From: Rossellomorea vietnamensis NBRC 101237
Lineage (GTDB): Bacteria; Bacillota; Bacilli; Bacillales; Bacillaceae_B
Length of the DNA: 64,000 nt
Assembly (NCBI RefSeq): GCF_001591825.1
Contig: NZ_BCVQ01000007.1
Span: 62,001-126,000 of the forward strand
Direction: 5' to 3'
Position numbers and translations under genes: made by a program. Under the pieces are notes generated by a model, which worked only from the letters and a program-made list of their open reading frames with translations, ran no database searches and was not told the DNA's origin. Shown in pieces: positions 18,801 to 27,870 of this stretch. Position 1 is the first letter of the stretch. Each line of letters begins with the position of its first letter.

Positions 18801-18966
18801 ACTTACTTCTAGACTTTTGCATTATTGAAAAGATTAATATTAATAATATACATGAAAATATTAGCAATGAAGACTCAACTATTGGTTTTGGATTTATATA
18901 AAAATACCAACTAAAACCGATACATAATAAAGCAACCACGACTAACAGTGATTTTAGGACCTTCAT
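18799..18966 (-). CDS. 55-residue two-helix membrane protein
   Basis: ATG at 18966 (minus strand), stop at 18799. Two hydrophobic helices (SLLVVVALLCIGFSWYFY and SLLIFSCILLILIFSI) separated by NPKPIVES, with a basic C-terminus (QKSRSK). It lies just downstream of the secreted-protein gene on the same strand, a position typical of an immunity peptide; this role is inference. The ribosome binding site is weak (GAAGAGAT). Confidence 0.4.
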   Translation of the reverse strand: MKVLKSLLVVVALLCIGFSWYFYINPKPIVESSLLIFSCILLILIFSIMQKSRSK

Positions 18967-18986
18967 TTATCTCTTCACAACCTTCT

Positions 18987-19737
18987 TTATTGTGGTCTAA
19001 CCCAATATGGATATAGCTTTTTAGTAAATGGATTTCTTAAAACTTTAATCTTTACTCCATTTCCATCTGCGTTGTTATAAGCGAGAACTCCGCCCCCAAT
19101 AGTATAGAGAGCCACAGCAACAGTAGCAACTATAGTTCCCGCAACTGGTATTAGCGCAATTAGAGAACTTGCTCCCGCACCTATGGCTATAAGACCAATC
19201 ATTTTATTAGTTCTGCAGGAGTCCAAATAAATTGTACCTCCAACTATGTTACCATCTACATAAGTTCTTCCTCCACAATTAGATGTTGCATTCACGCTTG
19301 CAGTAGAAAATGTAGTTTCATTGTTAAGTATGCTTCTAGAATTATTATTTTTATTCGATCTTACCTCTTTATTTTTTTTGAAATTCTTTATTAGCTTTAT
19401 CATAGTCCTTTTTAGCTTGATGAACAAGTTTAGGATGTAGTCCATCTACTAAAGCTTGTTTATGATCAAATTCAATTAAATCCCCCTCAACATTCACGTA
19501 CGGTTGTAAAGCAATTCCATCTTCAATTTGTTGTTGCATTTCCTCATCATTAAGAAGTGCTTCAATCTCAGCTAATTCTTCTTCCGAGAAATTATAACCA
19601 TTTAAATCTTGAACTATTGATTCTTTATTTAGTGTTGTCTCACTTATTTTATTCTTATCATTCTCCGCTGCAAATGATGGAGTTGCTATCCCCACTAACA
19701 TTACCAAAACAATTAAACTGCTCATAATTTTTTTCAT
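18987..19737 (-). pseudogene. secreted protein with hydrophobic Gly-rich C-terminus, frameshifted in an A8 run
   Basis: The upstream frame (ATG 19737, ribosome binding site AGGAGGAGAAG) gives a signal peptide ending TPSFA|AE, an acidic pro-like region rich in Glu, and stops at 19369. A run of eight A (complement of 19372-19379) precedes that stop. With seven A the frame continues NKEVRSNK, a Cys-containing linker (NCGGRTYVDGNIVGG) and a 45-residue hydrophobic Gly/Ala-rich hairpin (IGLIAIGAGASSLIALIPVA and on), ending YPYWVRPQ. Restored length is 249 residues. The organisation resembles precursor-type bacteriocins or pore-forming secreted proteins. The homopolymer may be a sequencing error or slippage site. 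Confidence 0.55.
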
Positions 19738-20198
19738 TGTTCTCTTCTCCTCCTATTAAACTAGTATTCTTCGCTATCTAAGATAAGAAACGAATGAATC
19801 TTTCCTATACAGACTAGGTATTAATGGTAGAACGGGCCCGCTATTAACATTACTGTATTTTCCTTTTTTTCAAAATAGGAAAATAACCTTTATAAGGCCT
19901 TTTCATTAATAAAACACTTTAATAACACCTCAATGGTCTTGAAAGTGAGGAAAGTCATAAATATATTTATATTTTTTTCTCATTAATGAATACAGCCAAG
20001 AGACTTCACCACGCTTGCCATAGTTTTTACTACTATTTACCAGGCTACGCCAACCCATTTACCAATGGATAAAAAAGCCCTCCAGATTAACATTCTTGTA
20101 ATCTGATAGGACCTATATCGTAATTTAACTACTTAGAGTGGTTTCTGAAGTAATAGAAGATTATCAAGTGTTATTTTTATGCATTCAAAGGGGAAGGT
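19738..20198 (+). other. intergenic region upstream of the secreted-protein gene
   Basis: No credible gene on either strand. It holds the promoter region of the leftward secreted-protein gene; nothing else recognised. Confidence 0.4.
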
Positions 20199-20232
20199 CT
20201 TATTCAACAAACGGGCCAGATTGTTGAAGATG
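20199..20232 (+). repeat. dispersed repeat family B (short form)
   Basis: CTTATTCAACAAACGGGC followed by CAGATTGTTGAAGATG. Related short copies: 34511-34538 and 35660-35700; longer stem-loop forms at 31027, 40381 and 44547. Confidence 0.55.
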
Positions 20233-20253
20233 TAGTTTAGCACTAGAAGTGGG

Positions 20254-20291
20254 GAACCGTATCACAAATAGTGGTAAAGCAGAGGCTAGAA
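20254..20291 (+). repeat. dispersed repeat family C, copy 1
   Basis: GAACCGTATCACAAATA, two variable bases, then GGTAAAGCAGAGG and CTAGAA. Matches 21769-21806 and, more loosely, 23638-23663. Confidence 0.55.
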
Positions 20292-20334
20292 TTAATTCTG
20301 GATAAAGAAGTATTAAAAAGTCTAATTTAAATTG

Positions 20335-20372
20335 AAGGAGACCGTTCGTGTAATTTAGACGGTCTCCTTTTG
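20335..20372 (-). terminator. terminator of the leftward AraC/VOC operon
   Basis: AAGGAGACCGT (20335-20345) pairs with ACGGTCTCCTT (20359-20369). T or A runs on both sides allow bidirectional function. Confidence 0.85.
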
Positions 20373-20378
20373 GTTTTC

Positions 20379-20756
20379 TTAAACTTGTACTTCACTCATC
20401 AATGCATGAGTATTATCTTCTGTATCTTTAAAAAATACCATCCATGTTTCAGTTTGTCCCATTTTCGTTACCACATGTGGTTCATCGATAAAAGTAACTT
20501 CTTTACCTACTAAGCGCTCATATGTATCTTTAATATTATTTACTTGAAAATAAATAACCGAACTTGAATGAGCAAATTCCTCTATTTCTGGAAGTGTTAA
20601 CATGAGCCGCAGGCCATCGCATTCAAAAAATGCCATACTATCCGTGTTAAATAATAGAGAAAGTCCTAGTTTATCTTTATAAAAATCCAGTGCCCTATTT
20701 ATATCTTTTACAGGTATTCCAATTTGCCCAACATTCTTAATCATTGTAGTATCCAT
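20379..20756 (-). CDS. VOC superfamily (glyoxalase/dioxygenase-fold) protein
   Basis: 125 residues with the paired beta-alpha-beta-beta-beta units of the vicinal-oxygen-chelate fold: IGIPVKDINRALDFYKDKLG at the start of module one and VNNIKDTYERLVGKEVTF in module two, ending in DPED-like FKDTEDNTHALMS. Possible metal ligands include the Glu of FECDGLRLML and a late His. Substrate unknown (glyoxalase, fosfomycin/bleomycin binding or dioxygenase are all in this family). It is the second gene of a leftward operon, 53 bases behind an AraC regulator that likely controls it. The ribosome binding site AAGGGAG is good. Confidence 0.85.
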   Translation of the reverse strand: MDTTMIKNVGQIGIPVKDINRALDFYKDKLGLSLLFNTDSMAFFECDGLRLMLTLPEIEEFAHSSSVIYFQVNNIKDTYERLVGKEVTFIDEPHVVTKMGQTETWMVFFKDTEDNTHALMSEVQV

Positions 20757-20809
20757 AAAACATTTCTCCCTTCAAATTTCTTATTCCTAATAAGAATAAA
20801 GAATCTTCC

Positions 20810-21673
20810 TTATAATTTCTTATCCAATCTCACTTTTTTTCGATATTCTTTAGGAGATAAACCAACATGTTGCTTAAACATTTTACTAAATGATACAGGG
20901 TTTTGTAATCCAAGTTCAAAGGTTATATCGGTCATATTATGGTCTAATTCTGCTAGTAATTGTTTTGCCTTTTGTATTCTAAATACTGTAATATGCTGAT
21001 GGGGCGTTCTGCCGTAAATTTGAGAGTAAGTTCTTAATAAATGGTTAGGTGATAAACAAGCAACTTTAGCAACTTCCTCTAGTTTTATCGGTTGATTAAA
21101 ATAAGATCTAATATAATCGTGTGCTATACTTACCCTTCTGTATAATTCTTCACGTGTAGAATTACGAATTGCATGTAATGATTCGATTTCTGTATATGTA
21201 TTTATGTGTTCATTTAAAATAGAAAACATTATCTTATGGAATTGTTCCTCATAACCAACGGAATCAATATCAAGACTGGGTAATATCTGCATGAAATATT
21301 CCAGTTGATAAGATAGAATATTATTCTTATGATAGGTTTTTTCAAAAAAGCCAATTGAATTTGTATCCTTAAACGGATCGCTTAGAAGACGCTCATTTGT
21401 TTCTTTTAAGGAATGAAGGACTTCTTCCGCAAACCCATCTTTAAAGAAAAGACAAAAGGATTCTACAACTTTAGGTTCTTCAATTGAAATTGTGTATGCC
21501 CCTTCATTGAGGAGCAGGTATCTACTCTCTTCAACAGCAAAGAAGCCTTTTTTAGTCTTATAATGGGCTTTACCATTAAAGAATGTTTTAACGGAAAGTT
21601 GACCATTACCTTCCCAGTAAAACTGTTTACTTTTTGCATTCAAAACGAAATTGGTAGAATCATTTTTTGGCAT
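20810..21673 (-). CDS. AraC-family transcriptional regulator
   Basis: 287 residues. The N-terminal 170 residues form a cupin-like sensor domain (beta-rich, FNGKAHYKTKKGFFAVEESRYLLL region), the C-terminal 100 the two helix-turn-helix motifs: KLEEVAKVACLSPNHLLRTY and MTDITFELGLQNPVSFSKMF, ending PKEYRKK. Local one-component regulator, probably of the VOC gene behind it and of itself: a perfect 13-bp dyad lies upstream of its start (21697-21736). ATG 21673 follows GGAGA. Confidence 0.88.
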   Translation of the reverse strand: MPKNDSTNFVLNAKSKQFYWEGNGQLSVKTFFNGKAHYKTKKGFFAVEESRYLLLNEGAYTISIEEPKVVESFCLFFKDGFAEEVLHSLKETNERLLSDPFKDTNSIGFFEKTYHKNNILSYQLEYFMQILPSLDIDSVGYEEQFHKIMFSILNEHINTYTEIESLHAIRNSTREELYRRVSIAHDYIRSYFNQPIKLEEVAKVACLSPNHLLRTYSQIYGRTPHQHITVFRIQKAKQLLAELDHNMTDITFELGLQNPVSFSKMFKQHVGLSPKEYRKKVRLDKKL

Positions 21674-21696
21674 AATACAATCTCCATAATAGATAA

Positions 21697-21736
21697 CTTA
21701 AAATTCCATAGTATTATTATACAATGGAATTTTAAG
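21697..21736 (+). promoter_or_regulatory. perfect 13-bp dyad, candidate operator
   Basis: CTTAAAATTCCAT (21697-21709) and ATGGAATTTTAAG (21724-21736) with a 14-base spacer, 24 bases upstream of the leftward AraC gene. No T run, so an operator is more likely than a terminator. Confidence 0.5.
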
Positions 21737-21768
21737 TATGTTCATATATATTACCAATGCATTTAGAT

Positions 21769-21806
21769 GAACCGTATCACAAATAAAGGTAAAACAGAGG
21801 GTAGAA
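21769..21806 (+). repeat. dispersed repeat family C, copy 2
   Basis: GAACCGTATCACAAATAAAG then GTAAAACAGAGG and GTAGAA; same orientation as the copy at 20254. Confidence 0.55.
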
Positions 21807-21932
21807 ATTGTTATTGAAAAAGAATTTCTAAATAAGATTTAGCCAACTCGTGCTCCCTCTTTTTAATTACTTTATGCATCCTTTGTTTAGAAGTATAATA
21901 TATCGTAAAATAGGGTTTTAGGGGGGAGTAAA

Positions 21933-22634
21933 ATGGAAAAATTCAACCAAGTAATTTGTGAGAAAAGATCCTATTCAAGAGAGTTTATATCTCATCAACA
22001 TGAGTGTGGTCAATTTCTTTTTCCACTACAAGGCTCCTTAGAGATACAAACGAAATGGCAGAATATAAATCTGAGCCCGGATTACTGTTTTTATCTTCCT
22101 CCAAAGTTGAATCATAACTACCGATCTAAAGACAGGAATGAATTTATAATATTAGATATCCCAACAAAATATTTGCCAGAAGATACAAGCAGCATGTATA
22201 TAATGTTGGATAAACAATGGGCTTCTATTCGTTATTTGCTATTGGAAGAGGCGAAGAGTCAGGAGAATCTTTCCTCCTTAGTTGATTTAACTAGATATGT
22301 GACCAACAAACTACAAATCTCTAGACCTCCTTCTATTGAATATATTCATAAACACTTTAAGGAGCCTATTAGATTAGAAACATTAGCGCAAATAGAAAAT
22401 TATCATCCAGTATATTATTCATCATGGTTTAAACAAAAAATGGGCAAAAGCCCAAAAGTATATATAACTGAACTTCGATTGAGAGAGGCTAAGGATCTGT
22501 TACTTTCAACAGGATGGTCTATGACAAAGATTAGCGAGGAATTAGGTTTTGAGAATTCTTCATCATTTACAAGGTGGTTTGTGAGGTGTGAAGAAATGCC
22601 TCCACAAAAATATAGGACCCTTAATAATGGATAA
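21933..22634 (+). CDS. AraC-family regulator with N-terminal cupin
   Basis: 233 residues. Cupin-type N-terminus (SHQHECGQFLFPLQGSLEI, then PDYCFYLPPKLNHNYRSKDR) and C-terminal AraC helix-turn-helix pair (RLETLAQIENYHPVYYSSWF and MTKISEELGFENSSSFTRWF). It starts at ATG 21933 behind a strong GGGGGGAG site. It precedes an EamA-type exporter gene by about 100 bases on the same strand, so it probably regulates that exporter. Intact, although the exporter is interrupted by a stop. Confidence 0.87.
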   Translation: MEKFNQVICEKRSYSREFISHQHECGQFLFPLQGSLEIQTKWQNINLSPDYCFYLPPKLNHNYRSKDRNEFIILDIPTKYLPEDTSSMYIMLDKQWASIRYLLLEEAKSQENLSSLVDLTRYVTNKLQISRPPSIEYIHKHFKEPIRLETLAQIENYHPVYYSSWFKQKMGKSPKVYITELRLREAKDLLLSTGWSMTKISEELGFENSSSFTRWFVRCEEMPPQKYRTLNNG

Positions 22635-22731
22635 AAAGGATATTAAACTTAGTAAAGAAATTTTTTAAGGAATTTTCTATGATAAGTTTAACTATTCTTT
22701 TTATCTTTTTTTTATTGAGGTGAGCAACAAT

Positions 22732-23655
22732 ATGGGAAAGATGGCTTCTTTTTTAATATTATTAGCAGCAATGCTTTGGGGGACGACAGGTACAACTCAG
22801 GCTCTTGCACCCGAAAATGCACATCCGATTGCAATTGGGGCTACACGCTTAGCCGTAGGAGGTCTATTTTTATTAATTATTGTTCTAGTCAGAGGAAAAT
22901 TAAATTTTGTAAATTGGCCAATTAAGGCGACGATATTTGCTTCCTTAAGTATGGCACTGTAGCAACCATTATTTTTCTCTGCCGTTGGTATAACGGGGGT
23001 GGCCATTGGAACTGTGGTAGCAATTGGGAGTGCACCTATTTTATCAAGTCTCTTAGAATGGATGTTTTTAAAAACACGTCCAGCAAAAGTTTGGTGGTAC
23101 TCTACTTTACTATCCATTTTAGGTTGTCTCATGCTGTTTATGAATAAAGAATCCGTATATGTAGACCCTGTTGGAATACTATTTGCTTTAGGCGCTGGTT
23201 TATCGTTTGCCTGTTATACGCTTGTAAGTAGAGATATGGTTAAAAAATACTCATCTTTATCAGTGATTGCAGTAGTTTTTACACTTAGTGCATTCTGTTT
23301 ATCGCCATTTTTATTTATTTTTGATATGTCTTGGATAGTGAGTTTTCGAGGAGTGGGTGTAAGTCTTCAACTTGGAATAATGGCGACGGGAGTAGCATAT
23401 TTTCTTTTTGCCAAAGGTCTTGCCCATGTTTCTTCATCAAATGCGGTGACACTTGCATTGGCAGAACCATTGACAGCAGCGTTATTAGGGGTCTTTATGT
23501 TAGGAGAAAACCTAAGCATAACTTCTTGGTTAGGGATTTTCCTTTTAATACTAGGTATCGGAATATTAATATGGTCTTCAAAAAATTCTAGTAGCCAAAA
23601 GGAACTTAGGAAAAGTCAATTACCAGTTTATGGTGAAGAACCGTACCATAAATAA
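22732..23655 (+). pseudogene. EamA/DMT-family exporter with an in-frame stop
   Basis: Reads as a ten-helix drug/metabolite transporter of about 307 codons, with two EamA repeats (start LLAAMLWGTTGTTQAL; second half GAGLSFACYTLVSRDMVK). A TAG at 22960 falls where homologues have Tyr (MAL-stop-QPLFFSAVGITGVA). The frame is otherwise uninterrupted, so a single TAC/TAT to TAG change silenced it, or is a base-call error. The start is ATG 22732, 8 bases after GAGGTG. The last residues run into repeat family C. Confidence 0.8.
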
Positions 23656-23663
23656 CGGCAAAA
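23638..23663 (+). repeat. dispersed repeat family C, diverged copy 3
   Basis: GAACCGTACCATAAATAACG then GCAAAA; overlaps the end of the EamA gene and supplies its last codons (EPYHK). Confidence 0.35.
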
Positions 23664-23780
23664 TGAAGCATTCCTTTTACATTGTTATGGTACAATTGTA
23701 TGCAATAAGATTTATAACGAAATTTAGTTATTGATATATCTGCCTTTGACTAACAGTGCTTTAATAAGGAGTTGTGTCAA

Positions 23781-24449
23781 ATGAATAAAAATAAAAGCAC
23801 AGAAATAAAACGCTCATCAAAAGCAGAAAACATTCTACCTCAGATCAATAGTAAAACTAAGCTAGGCGACTTACGAAAAATCGCGAAGGACATAAAAAAA
23901 GATCACGAACTAGCTATGGAACTTTGGTCAACCGGAGAGTTTTTGCCAAGACTATTGGCAATCTTAATTATGGACAAAAAACTTCTTTCACAAGATGTAC
24001 TAAATAAGCTTGATCAGGATATGCAGACTCACACATATGATGAGCGAAATAACTTAATGGATTGGTTAATGGCTAATCAGCTCACCAAAGACAAGAAGAA
24101 CATTGCATTGATGGAGTCATGGAAAAATAGTCCTTTTGCTCTTCAAAGGCGAGCTTTCTGGTATTTTCAAGGGCGATTGAGATGGACTGGACAAACACCG
24201 CCTGATAACACCGCAGACTTACTATCTGCAATTGAAGCTACTATTACGCAGGAAGAACCGGAAGTTCAATGGGCTATGAATTTCACCGCAGGCTGGATAG
24301 GCGTTTATGATGAAAAGTATCGAGCACGTTGTATGAAACTTGGTGAGAAAACGGGTCTTTACAAAGATGAAATGGTATCAAAAGGATGTACTCCCAATTA
24401 TTTGCCGGAGTTCATTACGATTGAAGTTAACAAACGAATAAATAATTAG
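23781..24449 (+). CDS. AlkD-like DNA alkylation repair protein
   Basis: 222 residues, all-helical HEAT-repeat protein of the AlkD/DUF DNA-alkylation-repair family: KLGDLRKIAKDIKKDHELAM, LWSTGEFLPRLLAILIMD and FALQRRAFWYFQGRLRW are typical. AlkD glycosylases remove N3/N7-alkylated bases without base flipping; catalytic residues in this subfamily vary, so activity is inferred. ATG 23781 follows AAGGAG; TTG 23772 is the longer option. Monocistronic, closed by a terminator. Confidence 0.75.
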   Translation: MNKNKSTEIKRSSKAENILPQINSKTKLGDLRKIAKDIKKDHELAMELWSTGEFLPRLLAILIMDKKLLSQDVLNKLDQDMQTHTYDERNNLMDWLMANQLTKDKKNIALMESWKNSPFALQRRAFWYFQGRLRWTGQTPPDNTADLLSAIEATITQEEPEVQWAMNFTAGWIGVYDEKYRARCMKLGEKTGLYKDEMVSKGCTPNYLPEFITIEVNKRINN

Positions 24450-24513
24450 TTACCACTGAAAAATTTATAAGGGTTTGATGTGAAAATAAAGGAATTCAAA
24501 GCCTCAATATGGA

Positions 24514-24547
24514 AAGGATCTGAAATCAAGCTTCCAGATCCTTTTTT
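24514..24547 (+). terminator. terminator after the AlkD-like gene
   Basis: AAGGATCTG (24514-24522) with CAGATCCTT (24535-24543) and a T run. Confidence 0.9.
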
Positions 24548-24633
24548 GCTTGGAGGGAAATTTCAAAAATTTATTATGAGAAGCATTAGGGCAGTATTGT
24601 TGAAAAATCAAAATAGGTATTAGGTGAAATCGT

Positions 24634-24705
24634 ATGCTTAAATTAGTATGTCTTGGGGACAGTATTACAGCTGGAAAAGAAGATTGGATACGCCACATTA
24701 TTTGA
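24634..24705 (+). pseudogene. N-terminal fragment of a GDSL/SGNH hydrolase
   Basis: ATG 24634 behind AGGTGA encodes LKLVCLGDSITAGKEDWIR and stops after 23 residues. The GDSIT block with its nucleophile Ser is the first motif of SGNH lipases/esterases; nothing of the remaining family is found downstream, so the rest has been deleted. Confidence 0.6.
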
Positions 24706-24830
24706 GTCAAATGAGAAAAAGTGTGCATTAGAGAAAAACAGGTCTTGTATGTCTATGATAAGAGATAATTTGATAAAGGAAAAATATGTGGTAAACTATC
24801 TGAAAATTGGGTATTTAAGGAGTGTTAATT

Positions 24831-25178
24831 GTGATAAATTATGATGGACGTAAGTTTGTATCAATTGAAAATACAGCTAATGGAGAAGTTTCTTCAAAAA
24901 CTTTTTTTGAATATAAACAGGAAGGGAATATACTTTCAGCAACTTATAGTGGAGGTGAAATTGTAAAAGGAACATTAATTGGGATTGTGAAGGAAGATGG
25001 AAGCTTACAGTTTAGGTATAACCATGTAAACATTAAAAATGTTATTAGGGGAGGTCAATGCAATTCTACTCCTGAAATTCTATCCGATGGTAGAATTCGC
25101 CTCCAAGAGAGTTGGAAATGGTTAGATAGCACCCAAAGCGAAGGAGAATCAATTGTTGAAGAAGTTATACATTTATAA
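24831..25178 (+). CDS. conserved hypothetical protein (often labelled N-acetylglutamate synthase-like)
   Basis: About 115 residues, beta-rich and soluble, with [20 protein letters not shown] and [11 protein letters not shown]. This family is common in Bacillaceae and frequently carries the label N-acetylglutamate synthase without evidence; no catalytic motif is visible. The start is GTG 24831, 9 bases after AAGGAG; GTG 24822 abuts the ribosome binding site and is less likely. Intact. Confidence 0.7.
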   Translation: MINYDGRKFVSIENTANGEVSSKTFFEYKQEGNILSATYSGGEIVKGTLIGIVKEDGSLQFRYNHVNIKNVIRGGQCNSTPEILSDGRIRLQESWKWLDSTQSEGESIVEEVIHL

Positions 25179-25292
25179 AATTGGAAGAGGGAAAGTAGAA
25201 CTAGCACAGAAGAGGATATCTGACAAGCGACACAAAAGTCCTGATATTGGTATCACTTAATTAAAAAAAATTAATGAAAGGTGATGTATGTA

Positions 25293-25676
25293 ATGAAGGC
25301 ATCTGAAATAATTATGAAAAGTACCACACCAATATTTCGTATTTTTAATGAGGAGAAAGCCAAAGAATTTTATTTAACATTTTTGGAATTTGAATTGGAT
25401 TGGGAACATCGATTTGAAGAAGATCTCCCTTTATACATGCAAATTTCTTATGGAAGTTGTATTATTCATCTTTCAGAACATCATGGAGATTGCTGCCCAG
25501 GAGGTGCTATAAGGATTGAAGTAGAAAACCTAGAGTTACTCCATTCAAACCTTATATCAAAGAGATACAAATATGCGCGTCCAGACATCGAAACAACCCC
25601 TTGGAATTCCCGAGAAGTTCGCATTGGAGACCCATTCGGAAATAGAATTGTCTTTTTTGAAGACCTTTTAAAGTAA
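25293..25676 (+). CDS. VOC-family bleomycin-resistance-like protein
   Basis: 127 residues with glyoxalase/bleomycin-binding fold signatures: TPIFRIFNEEKAKEFYLTFL at the N-terminus, IIHLSEHHGD in the middle and IGDPFGNRIVFFED at the C-terminus. Members bind and sequester bleomycin-type drugs or act on small molecules; the ligand cannot be assigned. ATG 25293 is 7 bases after AAAGGTGAT; the in-frame GTG 25281 and ATG 25284 lie within that site. Single gene. Confidence 0.82.
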   Translation: MKASEIIMKSTTPIFRIFNEEKAKEFYLTFLEFELDWEHRFEEDLPLYMQISYGSCIIHLSEHHGDCCPGGAIRIEVENLELLHSNLISKRYKYARPDIETTPWNSREVRIGDPFGNRIVFFEDLLK

Positions 25677-25796
25677 CACTGCTAATTCTCGTTGTACATA
25701 TAGCTTTATCATTTGATGCTCTTGAAGTAACAGGTGCTTATTTTCATTAAGACAACATAATTGATCTTCCATAAACGGACGCTTTAATGGGGCAAT

Positions 25797-25848
25797 GAAA
25801 AAGCCTAATTTCTCATTTAATGCTGAGAAATTAGGCTTTTTCATATTG
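25797..25848 (+). terminator. long bidirectional terminator
   Basis: An 18-bp perfect stem, GAAAAAGCCTAATTTCTC (25797-25814) with GAGAAATTAGGCTTTTTC (25825-25842). It separates the VOC gene from the convergent erythromycin esterase homologue. Confidence 0.9.
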
Positions 25849-25971
25849 GAATTTCCTTAACGTTGTAAATGCGCAATTATCTTAACTCCAATGCGAGAAC
25901 TATTGGAATATCAATGGTTCACACATTGTTTACATGGATTTGATGTAAAAAAACTTTAAAATAAAGACTGA

Positions 25972-27198
25972 TCAACTTTCCTCTAAATTCTCAGATCGTT
26001 TAAAATAATTTGGTGAGTTCACTTTCCTTAAAAAAATTATTGCGTCGTAATGGTCTTGTGGGTAAACTACTTTTGGAGAAAGCCCTGAAAACCCTGATTC
26101 TAATAACCACCATTTTCTTTTGAACCACATTTTTTTATCGATGGTTTGATTTTTCACATCTAATGGAAGAAATAAGTCCGATTTTGATGTTTCGTACAAC
26201 AATGATTCTAAATGATTTTTTTTCGTAGTATCTACCTCTAATTCAACCCGTAACTGAGTTGCGAATTTTCCACTTCCAGCATAAAAGCCAATTGTATAAA
26301 AGTCATTGGGGTACTTATGTTGTAACCAATATCCAACTGATTTAATTCCTAATATTTTTGTAGTGAGTGTTTGTCTTTTTCGGATATGAAAGTTATGAGC
26401 CCAGACAATTATCCTTTCGTTCTTATAATAGTGATTCATTAACCACTCTAGGTTTTCAAACATATTAAATCCTCTGACAATACCTGAAGATAGATAACCC
26501 TTTAAGTTTACTTTTAGCCACTTTAACCTATTTTTCATTCCTTGCTGGATTAATTGAAACATCCTTTGCATTTCAAGGGTTGTGCAGGTTTGCAGTTTCA
26601 TTTCTATTATATTTAATAGGTTTTCATATTCTTGAATGGCATATTTTATTTTTTCTTTTAAAGGTTTTGTGATTTTTAACATCATCTCACTATCCAATTC
26701 AAAATAGCGTCTTTCCAAGGCTCTTATTAATTCATAAAACTCATTATCCGTATGATTTTTTAACCAATCTATCATATATTCAGATATTAAAGGATAAGTA
26801 GGCTGAGGATCCATCCCACTAATTTTTATAGATTGAGCCCATTCCTCATAAAAGAGGGGCTTCATTTCTTCATTATGATAAATATCTAATAAGCAATTTT
26901 GGATTTGTCTGTCAGGGGAGTAATCTCTTAAAAATTCCTTACATAAAGTTGCTTCCAACAAACCACTTTCTAACACCACAACGTTAAACCCATGGTGCTG
27001 ATGCAAATAACGAATTAAGTCAGTTTTGGTTGTAAAATAATCTGCAATTCCGTGCGAATTTTCCCCAAGGAGAATAACACGCTTATCTTTTATATAATGG
27101 TCAATAAATGAAAAATCATTTCTGTCATTTATTTCAGAAGCCGTTCTTTTAATTTGATTTCCCCAACGATTTCTAGTACTTTTCCTGACAAACTTCAA
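25972..27198 (-). CDS. erythromycin esterase family protein
   Basis: 408 residues. Family signatures include LLGENSHGIADYFTTKTDLI, VVVLESGLLEA and VWAHNFHIRKRQT, which hold the conserved His and Glu of Ere-type esterases. Known members hydrolyse the macrolide lactone; many chromosomal homologues have no proven drug activity, so resistance should not be assumed. The start is ATG 27198, with AGGAGTG upstream on its strand. Single gene, convergent with the VOC gene. Intact. Confidence 0.88.
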   Translation of the reverse strand: MKFVRKSTRNRWGNQIKRTASEINDRNDFSFIDHYIKDKRVILLGENSHGIADYFTTKTDLIRYLHQHHGFNVVVLESGLLEATLCKEFLRDYSPDRQIQNCLLDIYHNEEMKPLFYEEWAQSIKISGMDPQPTYPLISEYMIDWLKNHTDNEFYELIRALERRYFELDSEMMLKITKPLKEKIKYAIQEYENLLNIIEMKLQTCTTLEMQRMFQLIQQGMKNRLKWLKVNLKGYLSSGIVRGFNMFENLEWLMNHYYKNERIIVWAHNFHIRKRQTLTTKILGIKSVGYWLQHKYPNDFYTIGFYAGSGKFATQLRVELEVDTTKKNHLESLLYETSKSDLFLPLDVKNQTIDKKMWFKRKWWLLESGFSGLSPKVVYPQDHYDAIIFLRKVNSPNYFKRSENLEES

Positions 27199-27377
27199 AA
27201 TTTCACTCCTTACTTCAAAATTAATATCATCAAAAAGTTTAAGCTTTATAGAATCTTTATAGTTTTATTATTAAGTCTTTCTTATTCAAGATTACTGTAC
27301 TGTTAATACAGTAAGCAACACCGAAACTATTCATATGAATATCATCGATGAAATTCCGATAATTCTTTATTTTATTC

Positions 27378-27763
27378 TCAGAGTTTATAGTAGATCATAC
27401 CACGTAATTCTAATAATTCATCCTTAAGACGTTTGTTTTCTTCTTCAAGTTTTTTAATTCGGTTATTTTTAGCAGCGATAAGCGAATCTTTACTGGCATC
27501 CGTCAAATTATGTTTCGTGGTTTTCCTTGTATTTATCCCTTCTTGCTGCTTTCGTAATCCTTCTATTCGGTTTCGTATTTCTTGATTGTTATAGAGAAAT
27601 GCCTTAGATACACCTGATTCCATCACAACCTGATTAAAGTTAATTTTATCTTTTGTTTTGATAAGACGTTGTATTGCCTGGTCTACCTTTTGGGCTGCCT
27701 TTAGGCTTTTCATCTGGGCATGTTTTTTATACCTTCGGCGTTTCTAATATGCTTACTCCTCAT
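27378..27763 (-). pseudogene. tnpC: Tn554-type TnpC-like protein, frameshifted near the start
   Basis: From ATG 27713 the frame encodes 111 residues (MKSLKAAQKVDQAIQRLIK, VVMESGVSKAFLYNN, then a coiled coil), the transposition-orientation protein of Tn554-like elements. The natural start is probably ATG 27763: that frame reads RSKHIRNAEGI and rejoins KHAQMKSLKAAQ if one base is restored in the A6 run at about 27722-27727 (minus strand). It overlaps the end of the TnpB remnant, as in the intact tnpABC order. Confidence 0.65.
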
Positions 27764-27860
27764 GAATGCGTTCCTTTCCGATATATTCGCGGACTTTTTT
27801 CCCGGCTAAATGATGAGTTGTACCATTCTTCAAAGTTTCTAGAATGGCTCTAGACGATCT
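27753..27860 (-). pseudogene. tnpB: C-terminal remnant of Tn554-type TnpB recombinase
   Basis: The minus-strand frame AILETLKNGTTHHLAGKKV followed by REYIGKERIHEE ends at TAA 27755-27753 and overlaps the tnpC start (CATGAG). Position and overlap fit the end of the large tyrosine recombinase TnpB. Everything upstream has been replaced by unrelated sequence at about 27865. Confidence 0.5.
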
Positions 27861-27870
27861 AGAATGATTT

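Noticed and set aside
25972-27198. Calling this a macrolide resistance gene
   Set aside because: It belongs to the erythromycin esterase family, but many chromosomal members have no such activity, and there is no resistance context.
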